Positions 1 to 7,752 are shown, counted from the stretch's first letter. The stretch: DNA of 64,000 nucleotides from Streptomyces sp. NBC_01408 (GCF_026340255.1 NZ_JAPEPJ010000001.1:1419001-1483000); one strand, 5' to 3'. Numbers and translations: made by a program. The notes: generated from the sequence alone by a model not told the origin.

Positions 1-983
1 TCCAGCTGGCGCCCCCACAGGAAGTGCCGGTGGACGGGGTGGTCCAGGTCGGCGCCCATCCCGCCGTGCAGGTGCTGGCCCGCGTGCACGACCCGCTTGC
101 CCGCCTCCGAGGCCCACCAGGCCGCCGTCAGCGCGTGCTCGCGCGCCGGCAGGCCCTGGTCGAGGCGCCAGGCCGCCTCGTACGCGGTGACCCGGATCGC
201 CTCCGTGTCCATGTACGCGTCGGCGGCCCGGAGCATGACCCCCTGGTTGGTGGAGAGCGGCCGGCCGAACTGCTCGCGCGTGGAGGTGTACTCGACCGCC
301 CGGGCGAGCGAGCCCGCACAGACGCCCGCCTGAAGTCCGGCGAAGGCGGTGCGGGCGGCGGCCAGCGTGTGCTCGTAGGGGCTCTCGCCGTTGCTCCCGC
401 CGGAGTCCGCCGCCCCGAGGCGTTCGGCCTCGGCTCCGGTCAGCGTCAGGCGGGCCGCGGACCAGGGGGCGGTGGTCTCCACCGGGGAGGTCCGCACACC
501 GGGCGCGTCCACCCGTACGAGCCACAGCGCCCGGTCCGCGTCCGGGACCAGTACATGCGTGGCCTCGCGCAGCCAGGGCACGGCGGGGGCCGTCCCCGTG
601 AGCCGGCGTCCCTCGGCCCTGAACCGCCCGCCGTCCGGGAAAGCACCGGTGGCCACCGCCTCGCCGCTGCCCAGGGCGGGCAGCAGGCGGGCGCGCTGCT
701 CGGCACTGCCGTGTGCGGCCACCGGGAGGACCCCGTAGGCGCAGGTGGCGGCGTACGGGACCTGCGCGGTGGTGCGCCCCTGTTCCTCCAGCAGCAGCAC
801 CAGACCGAGCAGACCGATGTCCTCGACGGCGGCGATCAGACCGGAGGCGGTCAGGGCCTTCCACAGCTCGGCGTCACCGCCGGTGCCGGCGGCGGCAAGG
901 CGTTCATGGGTGGCGAGATCGCCGAAGATCCGGGCGGCGAGGCCGGCGGCGGCGGCCTGCTCCTCGGTGGGGTGGAAGTCCAT
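1..983 (-). CDS. acyl-CoA dehydrogenase (3' end cut by window edge)
   Basis: FAD-dependent alpha,beta-dehydrogenation of an acyl-CoA thioester. The ATG at 983-981 gives an N-terminus MDFHPTEEQAAAAGLAARIF, typical of acyl-CoA dehydrogenases. Near the window edge the frame reads HLHGGMGADLDHPVHRHF, which matches the C-terminal family signature around the last helices. About 327 residues are visible, so little is missing. The start overlaps the stop of the upstream MaoC-DUF35 gene in a TGATG, so the two are translationally coupled. As the second dehydrogenase of the same operon it may be the partner subunit of an alpha2-beta2 enzyme, as in mycobacterial ChsE1-ChsE2 (FadE28-FadE29); that pairing is inferred from layout. 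The substrate cannot be told from the sequence. Confidence 0.88.
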   Translation of the reverse strand, partial: MDFHPTEEQAAAAGLAARIFGDLATHERLAAAGTGGDAELWKALTASGLIAAVEDIGLLGLVLLLEEQGRTTAQVPYAATCAYGVLPVAAHGSAEQRARLLPALGSGEAVATGAFPDGGRFRAEGRRLTGTAPAVPWLREATHVLVPDADRALWLVRVDAPGVRTSPVETTAPWSAARLTLTGAEAERLGAADSGGSNGESPYEHTLAAARTAFAGLQAGVCAGSLARAVEYTSTREQFGRPLSTNQGVMLRAADAYMDTEAIRVTAYEAAWRLDQGLPAREHALTAAWWASEAGKRVVHAGQHLHGGMGADLDHPVHRHFLWGRQL

Positions 984-2038
984 CAGCCCTCGCTCCCGCG
1001 GAAGACGGGGAGTTCGAGGTCGTCGTCGACGCGCAGGAATTCCAGCCGGACGGACATGCCGATGCGCACCTTGTCGTAGGGGACGCCGGTGATGTTGCTG
1101 ACGGTCCGGACGCCTTCCGCGAGCTCGACGAGCGCGACCGCGTAGGGCGGGTCGAAGGCCGGGAAGGGCGGGTGGTGCATGACGACGTAGCTGAACACCG
1201 TGCCCTCTCCGGAGGCCTCGACGGTGTCCCATTCGGGGGAGGCGCAGGCGTTGCAGCCGGGGAGCCACGGGAAGCGGAGGGTGGCGCATGCGGTGCAGCG
1301 CTGGATCAGCAGCTTGTGGTCCCTGACCCCGTCCCAGAAGCCCTGGTTGTCGCGGTTGATCACCGGGCGGGGGCGCTGGGCCTTGGGCTGCGCCGGCCTG
1401 CCGGGCCGGATCCGGGGTGGGGCGGCGGGGGCGTACTTGAGGATCCTGAAGCGGTGGGTACCCGCGAGGTCCCCGTTCGCGTGGACGTCCATGCGGGTCG
1501 TCACGAAGTGGCCGGTGCCCAGCTTGGTCGTCTTGCGGGGTGACACGGACTCGATGAGGGCGTCGAAGGTGATCGCGTCACCGGGGCGCAGCGGGCGCAG
1601 GTACTCCTGCTCGCAGTCGGTGGCCACCACGGAGGTGAAGCCCGCGCCGTCGAGCAGTGCGAAGAGCTCGTCGTAGGCGGAGGAGCGGTCGGTGTGGCCG
1701 GAGAACCCGCCCATCGTCCAGGCCTGGAGCATGGTGGGCGGAGCGATGGCGTCGGGTCCGGTGTACGCCGGGTTGGCATCGCCCATGGCCTCGCACCAGT
1801 GGCGGATCATCGGCTCGTTGACCGGGTCCTTGCCCCGGCCCGCGGTGGCGGCGGGCCGCCCCTCGAAGACCTTGAGGAGCGTGTGGAACCGGGCTGCCTC
1901 CTCGGCCCCGTCTGACTTCCGGGCCGCCTCTTCGACCCCGTCTGACTTCCGGGCCGCCTCCTCGGCCCCGTCTGGCCTTCGGGCCGCCTCCTCGACCCCG
2001 GCCTCGGCCGGCTCCCGGGCCGCCGCGTCTGCCGTCAT
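983..2038 (-). CDS. bifunctional MaoC dehydratase / DUF35 OB-fold protein
   Basis: 351-residue two-domain protein. Residues about 52-200 form a MaoC-type hot-dog enoyl-CoA hydratase domain. Residues 248-265 are a zinc ribbon (C248, C251, C262, C265), followed by the DUF35 OB-fold to the C-terminus. The same architecture occurs in mycobacterial ChsH2, which pairs with ChsH1 to hydrate steroid side-chain enoyl-CoA and docks the Ltp2 aldolase through DUF35. The ATG at 2038 is chosen because it overlaps the upstream stop (ATGA); the open frame extending further upstream lies inside the previous gene. Residues 16-50 are a tandem decapeptide repeat (EEAAR + KSDGx) not expected in this family. A single-domain MaoC and a thiolase-like aldolase would be expected beyond the left edge. 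Confidence 0.88.
   Translation of the reverse strand: MTADAAAREPAEAGVEEAARRPDGAEEAARKSDGVEEAARKSDGAEEAARFHTLLKVFEGRPAATAGRGKDPVNEPMIRHWCEAMGDANPAYTGPDAIAPPTMLQAWTMGGFSGHTDRSSAYDELFALLDGAGFTSVVATDCEQEYLRPLRPGDAITFDALIESVSPRKTTKLGTGHFVTTRMDVHANGDLAGTHRFRILKYAPAAPPRIRPGRPAQPKAQRPRPVINRDNQGFWDGVRDHKLLIQRCTACATLRFPWLPGCNACASPEWDTVEASGEGTVFSYVVMHHPPFPAFDPPYAVALVELAEGVRTVSNITGVPYDKVRIGMSVRLEFLRVDDDLELPVFRGSEG
1889..1993 (-). repeat. 30-bp in-frame tandem repeat, 3.5 copies
   Basis: Three and a half copies of a 30-bp unit encode EEAARRPDGA, EEAARKSDGV, EEAARKSDGA and EEAAR at residues 16-50 of the MaoC-DUF35 protein. The two central copies are almost identical at the DNA level, which points to recent slippage or unequal exchange. 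The segment is charged and helix-prone and lies ahead of the catalytic fold, so copy-number changes should be tolerated. Confidence 0.9.
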
Positions 2039-3192
2039 CTCTTCCTCCCCTTCATGCCGAGCCGCATCATGGCGACGATCTCCCGCTGGACCTCGCTGAC
2101 CCCGCCGCCGAAGGTGTTGATCTGCGCGGCCCGGTTCATCCGCTCCAGCTCGCCGCCCTCGAAGGCGGCGGGCCCGGGCCCCCGTATGAGGCCCTCCTCG
2201 CCCACCACCTCCTGGCACATCCGGTACACCTCGACGGTGGACTCGGTGCCGAGGAACTTCACGCCGCTCGCGTCACCGGGAGCCAGGGTGCCGCCGCCCA
2301 CGTCCTGGACGAGGCGCCAGTTGAGGAGGCGTACGGCGGCCAGTCGCGCGTACGCCTCGGCCAGCCGGGACTGCACCCAGGGCCGGTCGGCGGGGCGGTC
2401 CCCGGTATCCGGGTCGGGGGTGCGGACGTGGGCGAGCGCGGCCTCGTAGAAGTCCTCGGCCTGCATGCCGATGGCGGCCAGGGCCACGCGCTCGTGGTTG
2501 AGCTGGTTGGTGATCAGGCCCCAGCCGCCGTGCTCGGGGCCGACCAGGTTGCCCGCGGGCACGCGGATGGAGTCGTAGTACGTCGCCGTGGTCGTGAGTC
2601 CGCCGACGGTCTCGATCGGGGTCCAGGCGAAGCCTGCGGCCGTGGTGGGCACCAGGATGATCGAGATGCCCTTGTGCTTGGGGGCGTCGGGGTCGGTGCG
2701 GCAGGCGAGCCAGATCCAGTCCGCGTTCTGCGCGTTGGAGGTGAAGATCTTCTGCCCGTCGATCAGCCAGTCCCCGCCGTCGCGCACGGCGCGGGTGCGC
2801 AGCGAGGCGAGGTCGGTGCCCGCCTCGGGCTCCGAGTAGCCGATGGCGAAGATGACGTCGCCCTGGAGGATCCGGGGCAGGAAGTACTCCTTCTGCTCCT
2901 GCGTCCCGTACTTCATCAGGGTCGGGCCCACGGTGTTGAGCGTGACCATCGAGACGGGGGCGCCGGCCCGGTAGGCCTCGTCGAAGAAGACGAACTGCTC
3001 GTCGGGGCCGCGGCCTTGACCGCCGTACTCGACGGGCCAGCCGAGTCCGAGCAGTCCGTCGGCGCCGATGCGGCGCAGGAGTGCGCGCTGGCCGGACAGG
3101 TCCTCGGGCACTCCGTCGGGCAGCAGTTCCCGGAAGTACTCCCGCAGTTCGGCTCGGAGCCGCAACTGGCCTTCGGTCGGGGCGAGGTGCAC
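2035..3192 (-). CDS. acyl-CoA dehydrogenase family protein
   Basis: 385 residues, the normal length for the family. It carries the N-terminal helical domain, the FAD/substrate beta-domain with the signature YSEPEAGTDLASLRTRA near residue 119, and a C-terminal helical domain ending FGGGVSEVQREIVAMMRLG, the usual FAD-binding finish. It is closer in style to FadE29/ChsE2-type dehydrogenases than to short-chain butyryl-CoA enzymes (judged by eye). The start is the GTG at 3192, with a weak Shine-Dalgarno. It is the first gene of a three-gene minus-strand operon and overlaps the MaoC-DUF35 gene by 4 bp. A 27-bp palindrome 31 bp upstream probably controls transcription. Confidence 0.9.
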   Translation of the reverse strand: MHLAPTEGQLRLRAELREYFRELLPDGVPEDLSGQRALLRRIGADGLLGLGWPVEYGGQGRGPDEQFVFFDEAYRAGAPVSMVTLNTVGPTLMKYGTQEQKEYFLPRILQGDVIFAIGYSEPEAGTDLASLRTRAVRDGGDWLIDGQKIFTSNAQNADWIWLACRTDPDAPKHKGISIILVPTTAAGFAWTPIETVGGLTTTATYYDSIRVPAGNLVGPEHGGWGLITNQLNHERVALAAIGMQAEDFYEAALAHVRTPDPDTGDRPADRPWVQSRLAEAYARLAAVRLLNWRLVQDVGGGTLAPGDASGVKFLGTESTVEVYRMCQEVVGEEGLIRGPGPAAFEGGELERMNRAAQINTFGGGVSEVQREIVAMMRLGMKGRKR

Positions 3193-3222
3193 GGCGCTGG
3201 CCTCCCGGCATCACATCATCGA

Positions 3223-3249
3223 GTGAACCTGACTGTCCGTCAGATTCAC
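3223..3249. promoter_or_regulatory. 27-bp operator-like inverted repeat
   Basis: Arms GTGAAcCTGAC (3223-3233) and GTCAGaTTCAC (3239-3249) are complementary at 10 of 11 positions around a 5-bp spacer. The site lies 31 bp upstream of the acyl-CoA dehydrogenase start. Size and symmetry fit a TetR-family acyl-CoA-responsive repressor. No TetR gene is in the window, so the regulator is unknown. Confidence 0.7.
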
Positions 3250-3316
3250 CCGTGGTGTCAAGGTCGGGTGGGCCCCGGGGAGGCGATGAGGGAGCCGGGC
3301 GGGACGGGGCACGCGC

Positions 3317-3368
3317 GAGGGCGCCCGCGCTACCGGACCCCAGCCGGTCCGGTCGCACGGGCGCCCTC
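3317..3368 (-). terminator. rho-independent-type hairpin
   Basis: An 11-bp outer stem (3317-3327 with 3358-3368) encloses a second stem, ACCGGA with TCCGGT. It sits directly downstream of the minus-strand secreted-protein gene. No U-tract follows, as is common in Streptomyces. Confidence 0.7.
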
Positions 3369-3395
3369 AAGAGTCCGAGCGGGCTCTGGCCGCGT

Positions 3396-3707
3396 CTACC
3401 ACCAGGGGTAGAAGTTCACCGCCACCGTGGAGTTGGACTGGTCGATGGCCGTGAAGGCCGAGCCGTTGACCTGCGCGGTGTTGTTCTGGTTGGACGCGCC
3501 GGAACCGGTGGCTACCTGCTGCGAGGTGGAGGAGTTCCCGTGGTTGTTGCCGCCCACGCCGCTGCCGATGATGCTGGCGACGCTTGCATTCGATCCGTCG
3601 TTCGCGAAGGAGCCGTTGTCGGCCGATGCCACTCCCCCGAAGAGGGAGACGGCGAGGGGGAGCGCGGCGACGGCGGCGATAACGCGGGCGGTACGGATGC
3701 TTGCCAT
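3396..3707 (-). CDS. small secreted Asn/Ser/Gly-rich protein
   Basis: 103 residues. Residues 1-28 are a Sec signal peptide with a basic N-terminus, a hydrophobic core and a VASA cleavage site before DNGSFAND. The mature 75 residues are rich in Asn, Ser, Gly and Gln, contain no Cys, and end in aromatic NFYPWW. I recall similar small exported proteins in other streptomycetes but cannot assign a function; a surface or matrix role like chaplins or rodlins is only an analogy, and chaplin and rodlin sequence features are absent. ATG 3707 is preceded by GGAGG at 3716-3720. A strong hairpin follows the stop. The longer open frame upstream lacks a ribosome site and would destroy the signal peptide. 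Confidence 0.75.
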   Translation of the reverse strand: MASIRTARVIAAVAALPLAVSLFGGVASADNGSFANDGSNASVASIIGSGVGGNNHGNSSTSQQVATGSGASNQNNTAQVNGSAFTAIDQSNSTVAVNFYPWW

Positions 3708-4379
3708 GTCTGAATCCTCCAGAAAACCGAAGTGGGACTTACTCCAAGGCAGTTGGCCGACCGCCTCGGTCGTTGCGTGTGCTGACGACGTCGCGAGACC
3801 AGAGTTGCCCACCGAATCCCCGGCGAACCACCCCGGAGTCCCCGATTCCCCCGCAAGTATGACCAACATCGGATAAACCTGGTTCGCGCCCCCGAAGCCC
3901 CAGGTCAGCACTCCCGCCTCTACCGAAACCCGTGTCCCACAGGCGCTGAAGCGTTCCACCAGCTCACCTCGCCCGGACATGCCAAAAAGGACCGCTCCGT
4001 CCGGGAACCCCACCGTCTCCCGGCCCTGCGGCCCTGCGATCCCAAGCTGCGCGCCCCCTGCGCGCCCCCGGCGCCCGCCGGGGCAAACCATCCGTGCCCC
4101 GCTCCGGGGCACCCCGCGGCGCGATCCACGGTCACGACTGACCGGGCTCCAGCGCCTGCGTCTGATCCTGCTTCTACTGCTCCTGCTGCTCGTCCTGTCC
4201 GTACTGCCATGCTGCTCGCGGTGCCGCACTGCGCGTGATCCCGTACTGCGCGTGGTGCCGTGCTCCGCATCGTGCCGTACTACGCGTGGTGCCGTACTAC
4301 GCGTGGTGCCGTACTGCCTGTACTGCTCCTGCCTTCCGCACTGCCTGGCTGTCTGCGCTGCCGGCCGAGCGGTACGGGG
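3708..4379. other. 672-bp non-coding spacer
   Basis: No convincing gene. It holds the promoter region of the secreted-protein gene, including a perfect 6-3-6 inverted repeat CGACCGcctCGGTCG at 3758-3772, and a 17-bp tandem repeat at 4226-4310. Open frames crossing it on both strands lack ribosome sites and family-like sequence. Confidence 0.6.
4226..4310. repeat. 17-bp tandem repeat, five units
   Basis: Units at 4226-4242, 4243-4259, 4260-4276, 4277-4293 and 4294-4310. The consensus is GTACTGCGCGTGGTGCC, and the last two units (GTACTACGCGTGGTGCC) are identical. Degenerate pieces (gtactgcc) flank both ends, and a CTG-rich stretch precedes it. There are no spacers between units, so it is a minisatellite, not CRISPR. 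Confidence 0.9.
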
Positions 4380-4772
4380 CTACGCGGCGAGGGCCAGCAC
4401 TTCCCGCGCGGCTCCGGCGGGGGCTCCGACTGCGGCCGCGGTGAGGTCCAGGTCGGCCGATCCGGATCCGGCGCCCATGGCCGCCGCGGTGGTCGAGCGG
4501 CGGACGGACGGGGTCTTGCCGTGGGCCTCGGCGCGGATCCGCTGCTTGATGGTCGGCGGGAGCGAACCGCCGCGCATCATCGCCCGCCAGGTCCGCCGGG
4601 CCGTCACCGCCGTCCTGCGTGCACCGGCAGCCGCAGGAGCCGGAACGGCGGGAGCGGGGACGGAGGCGGGGGCCGGAGCGGTCTTGCCACCGAAACCGAG
4701 GGAAGCGAAGAGTGCCACGAGAGCGGCGAGGACGGCGGTCCAGACGGAGGTGAAGGTGGTGCGGTGTGCCAT
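4380..4772 (-). CDS. small membrane-anchored protein, DUF6344-like
   Basis: 130 residues. Residues 9-28 (SVWTAVLAALVALFASLGFG) form one hydrophobic segment, then an Ala/Pro linker, then a basic segment with LPPTIKQRIRAEAHGKTPSV near residues 71-90. I associate that last motif with a Streptomyces-restricted family (DUF6344, from memory). No catalytic residues are recognisable. The ATG at 4772 is the most likely start; Shine-Dalgarno support is weak (GAGG about 11 nt upstream). Function unknown; a single-pass membrane or exported protein is as far as the sequence goes. Confidence 0.65.
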   Translation of the reverse strand: MAHRTTFTSVWTAVLAALVALFASLGFGGKTAPAPASVPAPAVPAPAAAGARRTAVTARRTWRAMMRGGSLPPTIKQRIRAEAHGKTPSVRRSTTAAAMGAGSGSADLDLTAAAVGAPAGAAREVLALAA

Positions 4773-5392
4773 GACGGGATGCCTCGTTTCGCGATGTTCC
4801 GACGGGCGGATCTGCATACATTCGTCATGATGTGGTCGCAACCGCACGACCCCGGCAACGCGCGCCGATCTTCCGACAAACACCACTCGGAAGGCCCAAA
4901 GCCCGCCGTCACCGCCTCCCGCACCCCTCTTACCGCCTGCGCATTCGCTGCCCTGAAGGGGCGGTTTCCGGGCTGCTGCCCCTGCTTCGCCGACCTGCTG
5001 CCAAGCCCTGCCCCAGGCACCCGACCGAGCACGCTCGCAGTCGGCTGGCAAGCCGGAAAACTCGTCGCACGCTCTACCCCGACCGGGAGGGAGCCGGGCG
5101 CTGCTCAGGGCTTCAAGCGCCATCACCACCGCCTGACAGCGAAACCGGCCGTCCACAGGCCCTGTGGATAACTCGTCTGCGATGTGGGCAGGGGAGCACT
5201 CCCTTGTGGACGAGCCCAGGGAAATGGCCGGGGTGAGCACCACTGCGGTCCTTCCGGGCTCGGCGAACCACACGCTCGGACTCCCTGGAATGCTGATGCT
5301 TGATCAGGACATGCAGCAGGGGCCGCGGCGCATCGACTTGTCAGGGGCTGGGCCGCCGCTGGGCGCTCGTCGCCACGGGGAGGGAGAGGGAT
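4773..5392. other. 620-bp spacer containing a DnaA-box group
   Basis: No gene is supported between the DUF6344-like gene (leftward) and the AraC gene (rightward). The right part (5149-5213) holds three matches to the Streptomyces DnaA-box consensus, listed separately. The remainder shows nothing I can interpret beyond promoter space. Confidence 0.55.
5149..5213. promoter_or_regulatory. DnaA-box group (three boxes in 65 bp)
   Basis: CCGTCCACA at 5149-5157 (+), TTATCCACA at 5163-5171 (- strand) and TCGTCCACA at 5205-5213 (- strand) all fit the Streptomyces consensus (T/C)(T/C)(G/A/C)TCCACA. They sit in non-coding DNA about 180-240 bp ahead of the AraC gene. Confidence 0.55.
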
Positions 5393-6265
5393 ATGCCGGT
5401 GGTCGGAAGCACAGGCACGACCGGTCAGGGACTCGCGATGACCCGAGTGGGTGGCCGGTGGCGGGTGACCCGGCCGTGGCCTCCCCAGCTGCGCCCGATC
5501 GTGCACAGCTATGCCGGCTACTGGGAGGCAGCAGCCTCTCCCTACCGGGTGCGGCTGGTTCCCACAGGTCGAGCGGTCGTGGTGATCAGTCTGGGGGAGC
5601 CGTTCGCCCACATCCGCCGGCTGGGGGACACGGGCCCGAACAGTCAGGTGACCGGCTCGCTGGTTGCGGGTCTGGAGGACGGGCCCCGGGTGTGTGGCCA
5701 TCCCGGAGGCCAGGAGGCGATTCGGCTTGAATTGACCCCACTGGGCGCCTTTCGGCTGTTCGCCGTGCCGATGAGCGAGTTGACCAACAGGGTGGTCGAG
5801 CTGCGCGACGTCCTTGGGCCCGAGGCCGGAGTGCTGGTTGAGCAGCTGGCGGCCACCAGCGACTGGGGAGCGCGGTTCGACCTGCTGGACACCGCGCTGT
5901 CGGCCCGGCTCGAACGTGGCCCGCATCCCGCGCCCGAGGTGAGCCACGCCTGGCGACTGCTGTCCCGCGCCGGCGGGTCGATCCCCGTCGGGCGGATCGC
6001 GGCCGAAGTGGGCTGGAGTCAGGGCCACCTGGTCCGCCGGTTCACCGAACAGATCGGCCTGACCCCCAAGATGTCCGCCCGGGTACTGCGCTTCCATCGC
6101 GCCGTGAGGCTGCTCACCCGCGACGGTGCGAACCTCACCGAAGTGACCGCTGCCTGCGGTTTCTACGACCAGGCTCACCTCAACCGGGAGTTCCGCGCCC
6201 TGGCCGAGACCACCCCCGGCCAGATGGCCGCCGCCCGCGTGGCGGAGGGAGCCCTCGCCCTGTGA
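5393..6265 (+). CDS. AraC-family transcriptional regulator
   Basis: 290 residues. The N-terminal two thirds resemble the DUF6597-type cupin sensor found on many actinobacterial AraC proteins (RPIVHSYAGYWEAA and PTGRAVVVISLGEPF near residues 35-70). The C-terminal HTH_18 domain shows both helix-turn-helix units: GRIAAEVGWSQGHLVRRFTE and the family finish EVTAACGFYDQAHLNREFRA, then TPGQM. ATG 5393 is chosen because GGGAGGGAGAGGG lies immediately upstream; the frame extending to 5300 has no ribosome site. Ligand and targets are unknown. The nearest neighbour is a tiny membrane ORF. Confidence 0.85.
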   Translation: MPVVGSTGTTGQGLAMTRVGGRWRVTRPWPPQLRPIVHSYAGYWEAAASPYRVRLVPTGRAVVVISLGEPFAHIRRLGDTGPNSQVTGSLVAGLEDGPRVCGHPGGQEAIRLELTPLGAFRLFAVPMSELTNRVVELRDVLGPEAGVLVEQLAATSDWGARFDLLDTALSARLERGPHPAPEVSHAWRLLSRAGGSIPVGRIAAEVGWSQGHLVRRFTEQIGLTPKMSARVLRFHRAVRLLTRDGANLTEVTAACGFYDQAHLNREFRALAETTPGQMAAARVAEGALAL

Positions 6266-6440
6266 GAGGCGAGGTCAAATTTGTCCAAGCCAGGCCGTCT
6301 GCACGTCGATAGTGTCCCCGTTCGTAGTCGATCAGGCACCCACGCACATGGACCGCCTCCGCCAAGTGAAGAAGAGACCCTCCACTGGCTGCTGGGAGCG
6401 GACCGGGCAACGGTGAACCTGGCCCAGAGGGGAGAACTCG

Positions 6441-6563
6441 ATGGAAGACCTGCTGCGCATCCTCGTGGCCGGGGCGCTCACAGGCGCCTTGGTCGGTTTG
6501 GCGGGAGCCCTCGGCCGGCGCAGCCGCAGGCGCCGAGAGGGCGGTGACACGAACACCCGCTGA
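6441..6563 (+). CDS. 40-residue single-pass membrane peptide
   Basis: ATG at 6441 preceded by GGGGAG (6429-6434). The product has an acidic start (MEDLLRI), a transmembrane segment of about 18 residues (LVAGALTGALVGLAGALG), then an arginine block RRSRRRR that would fix it N-out/C-in. Codon third positions are GC-rich, as in real genes here. No homologue is recognised and the ORF is short, so this remains tentative. Confidence 0.45.
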   Translation: MEDLLRILVAGALTGALVGLAGALGRRSRRRREGGDTNTR

Positions 6564-6628
6564 CGTTCCGCTCGGGCCCGGGGCATGCCACGACCACCCT
6601 GTACGCCCGGGCCCACAGAGCAAGAAGA

Positions 6629-6663
6629 ACGACCCCTGACCGTTCTTGCTGGTCAGGGGTCGT
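6629..6663 (-). terminator. terminator of tRNA-Ser
   Basis: A perfect 13-bp stem pairs ACGACCCCTGACC with GGTCAGGGGTCGT around a 9-nt loop, 8 bp past the tRNA 3' end. On the minus strand it runs into U-rich GTTCTTCTTG. A canonical intrinsic terminator. Confidence 0.85.
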
Positions 6664-6670
6664 CTACATG

Positions 6671-6755
6671 CGGTGGGTGTGGGATTTGAACCCACGGTGA
6701 CTCGCGCCACGACGGTTTTCAAGACCGTTCCCTTAGGCCGCTCGGGCAACCCACC
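6671..6755 (-). tRNA. tRNA-Ser (anticodon UGA)
   Basis: Read on the minus strand: acceptor GGTGGGT pairs with ACCCACC, the anticodon arm reads GGTCTTGAAAACC giving anticodon TGA, a long class-II variable arm follows, then the T-loop GGTTCAAATCC. Discriminator base is G. CCA is not encoded (GCA follows). Confidence 0.95.
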
Positions 6756-6804
6756 TGGCCGGTACAGAGTACCGGGCGGTGGGGGGCCGTGGGCGGGCGT
6801 GGGG

Positions 6805-7752
6805 TCAGGAGGTCTGAGCCTTGTCGTAGGCCGCCTTCGCCTCGTTGCCGAAGTACGGGCCGTACATCCGGTTCGGCAGGAAGGTGTAGCCGAAGCTGTT
6901 CACCGAGACCTGGGTGCCCAGGCCGGTGGCCTCGTTGAAGTCCTGGAACCAGGGGCCGCCGCTGGAGCCGCCCGTCATGTTGCAGGACAGGCTGTGGTCC
7001 TTGGTCAGCAGGAAGTCCTTGCCGCTGTTGCCGCTGCAGTACACCAGCTTGCTGCCGTCGTAGGGCGCGGCCGCGGGGAAGCCGAAAGAGTACATCCGCT
7101 TGTTGTATCCCCCGTTGAAGAGGATGCCCTGGGCGCCGACGGCCTGGGTGAGGGTCTGGCCGTTGAGCGGCGCCACGACGGCCAGGCCGACGTCCATGTT
7201 CATGTCCTCGCTCGCCGCCCACTGGTCGGTGGCGAAGGTCTTGGTGGCCGGCCACTGCCCGTACGGGGCGTTGCCGTTGTTGTACGCGGGGACGAAGACC
7301 CAGTTGGTGTGCCAGGCGCCCTGGTACTTCACGCAGTGGCCGGCCGTCATGACCGTGCTGCCGTTGGCACTGGTGACCGAGTCGCCCGAGCAGGAGGCGG
7401 TCCGGTCGCCCATGGTGAAGAAGACCCGGCCCGAGGTCTTCACCACGGCGCCGGCGCCCGTCCAGGCCCCGCCGGCCTGCGGAAACGCGGTGGGGGAGGC
7501 GGCGGCCGTCGGCGGGATGCTGGTGGAGGCCGCCGAGGTGGCGACCGGGGCACCGCCCGCTCCCGGGACCGCCGTGACGTCGAGCGGGGTGGCGGCGCGC
7601 ATCCGTTCGGCGGTCCAGAAGCCCTGGCTGTGCTGCTGCCTGAACGAGGCGGGGGCGTCGGCGGCCGCCGAGGGGGTGGCCGCCGACAGCGCGCCCGCGA
7701 TCAGTGCGCCGGCGCCCACGAGGACGGATACGGCCCTGCGATGACGATTCAC
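6805..7752 (-). CDS. secreted trypsin-like serine protease
   Basis: 315 residues. A Sec signal peptide (VSVLVGAGALIAGALSAA, cleavage near AAA-DAPA around residue 32) precedes a pro-region and a chymotrypsin-fold domain with H139 (MTAGHC), D187 (NMDVGL) and S264 (GGSSGGP). Cysteine pairs flank the catalytic His and Ser, as in exported proteases. The GTG at 7752 is the start: AAGGAG lies 5-10 nt upstream and the signal peptide then begins correctly. A nearby ATG is out of frame. It is the only gene between the tRNA and the YeiH operon. The substrate is unknown; a glutamyl-endopeptidase-like activity is possible but not shown. Confidence 0.88.
   Translation of the reverse strand: MNRHRRAVSVLVGAGALIAGALSAATPSAAADAPASFRQQHSQGFWTAERMRAATPLDVTAVPGAGGAPVATSAASTSIPPTAAASPTAFPQAGGAWTGAGAVVKTSGRVFFTMGDRTASCSGDSVTSANGSTVMTAGHCVKYQGAWHTNWVFVPAYNNGNAPYGQWPATKTFATDQWAASEDMNMDVGLAVVAPLNGQTLTQAVGAQGILFNGGYNKRMYSFGFPAAAPYDGSKLVYCSGNSGKDFLLTKDHSLSCNMTGGSSGGPWFQDFNEATGLGTQVSVNSFGYTFLPNRMYGPYFGNEAKAAYDKAQTS

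Noticed and set aside
24..1079. 351-codon plus-strand frame at the left edge
   Set aside because: Opposes the acyl-CoA dehydrogenase whose family motifs are clear on the minus strand.
3708..4229. N-terminal extension of the small secreted protein to 277 residues
   Set aside because: Would bury the signal peptide and bypass the clear GGAGG-ATG at 3707.
4226..4310. CRISPR array
   Set aside because: 17-bp units abut with no spacers and no cas genes are present.
6671..6755. Integration site of a mobile element at tRNA-Ser
   Set aside because: No integrase, no direct repeat of the tRNA 3' end, and ordinary core genes on both sides.
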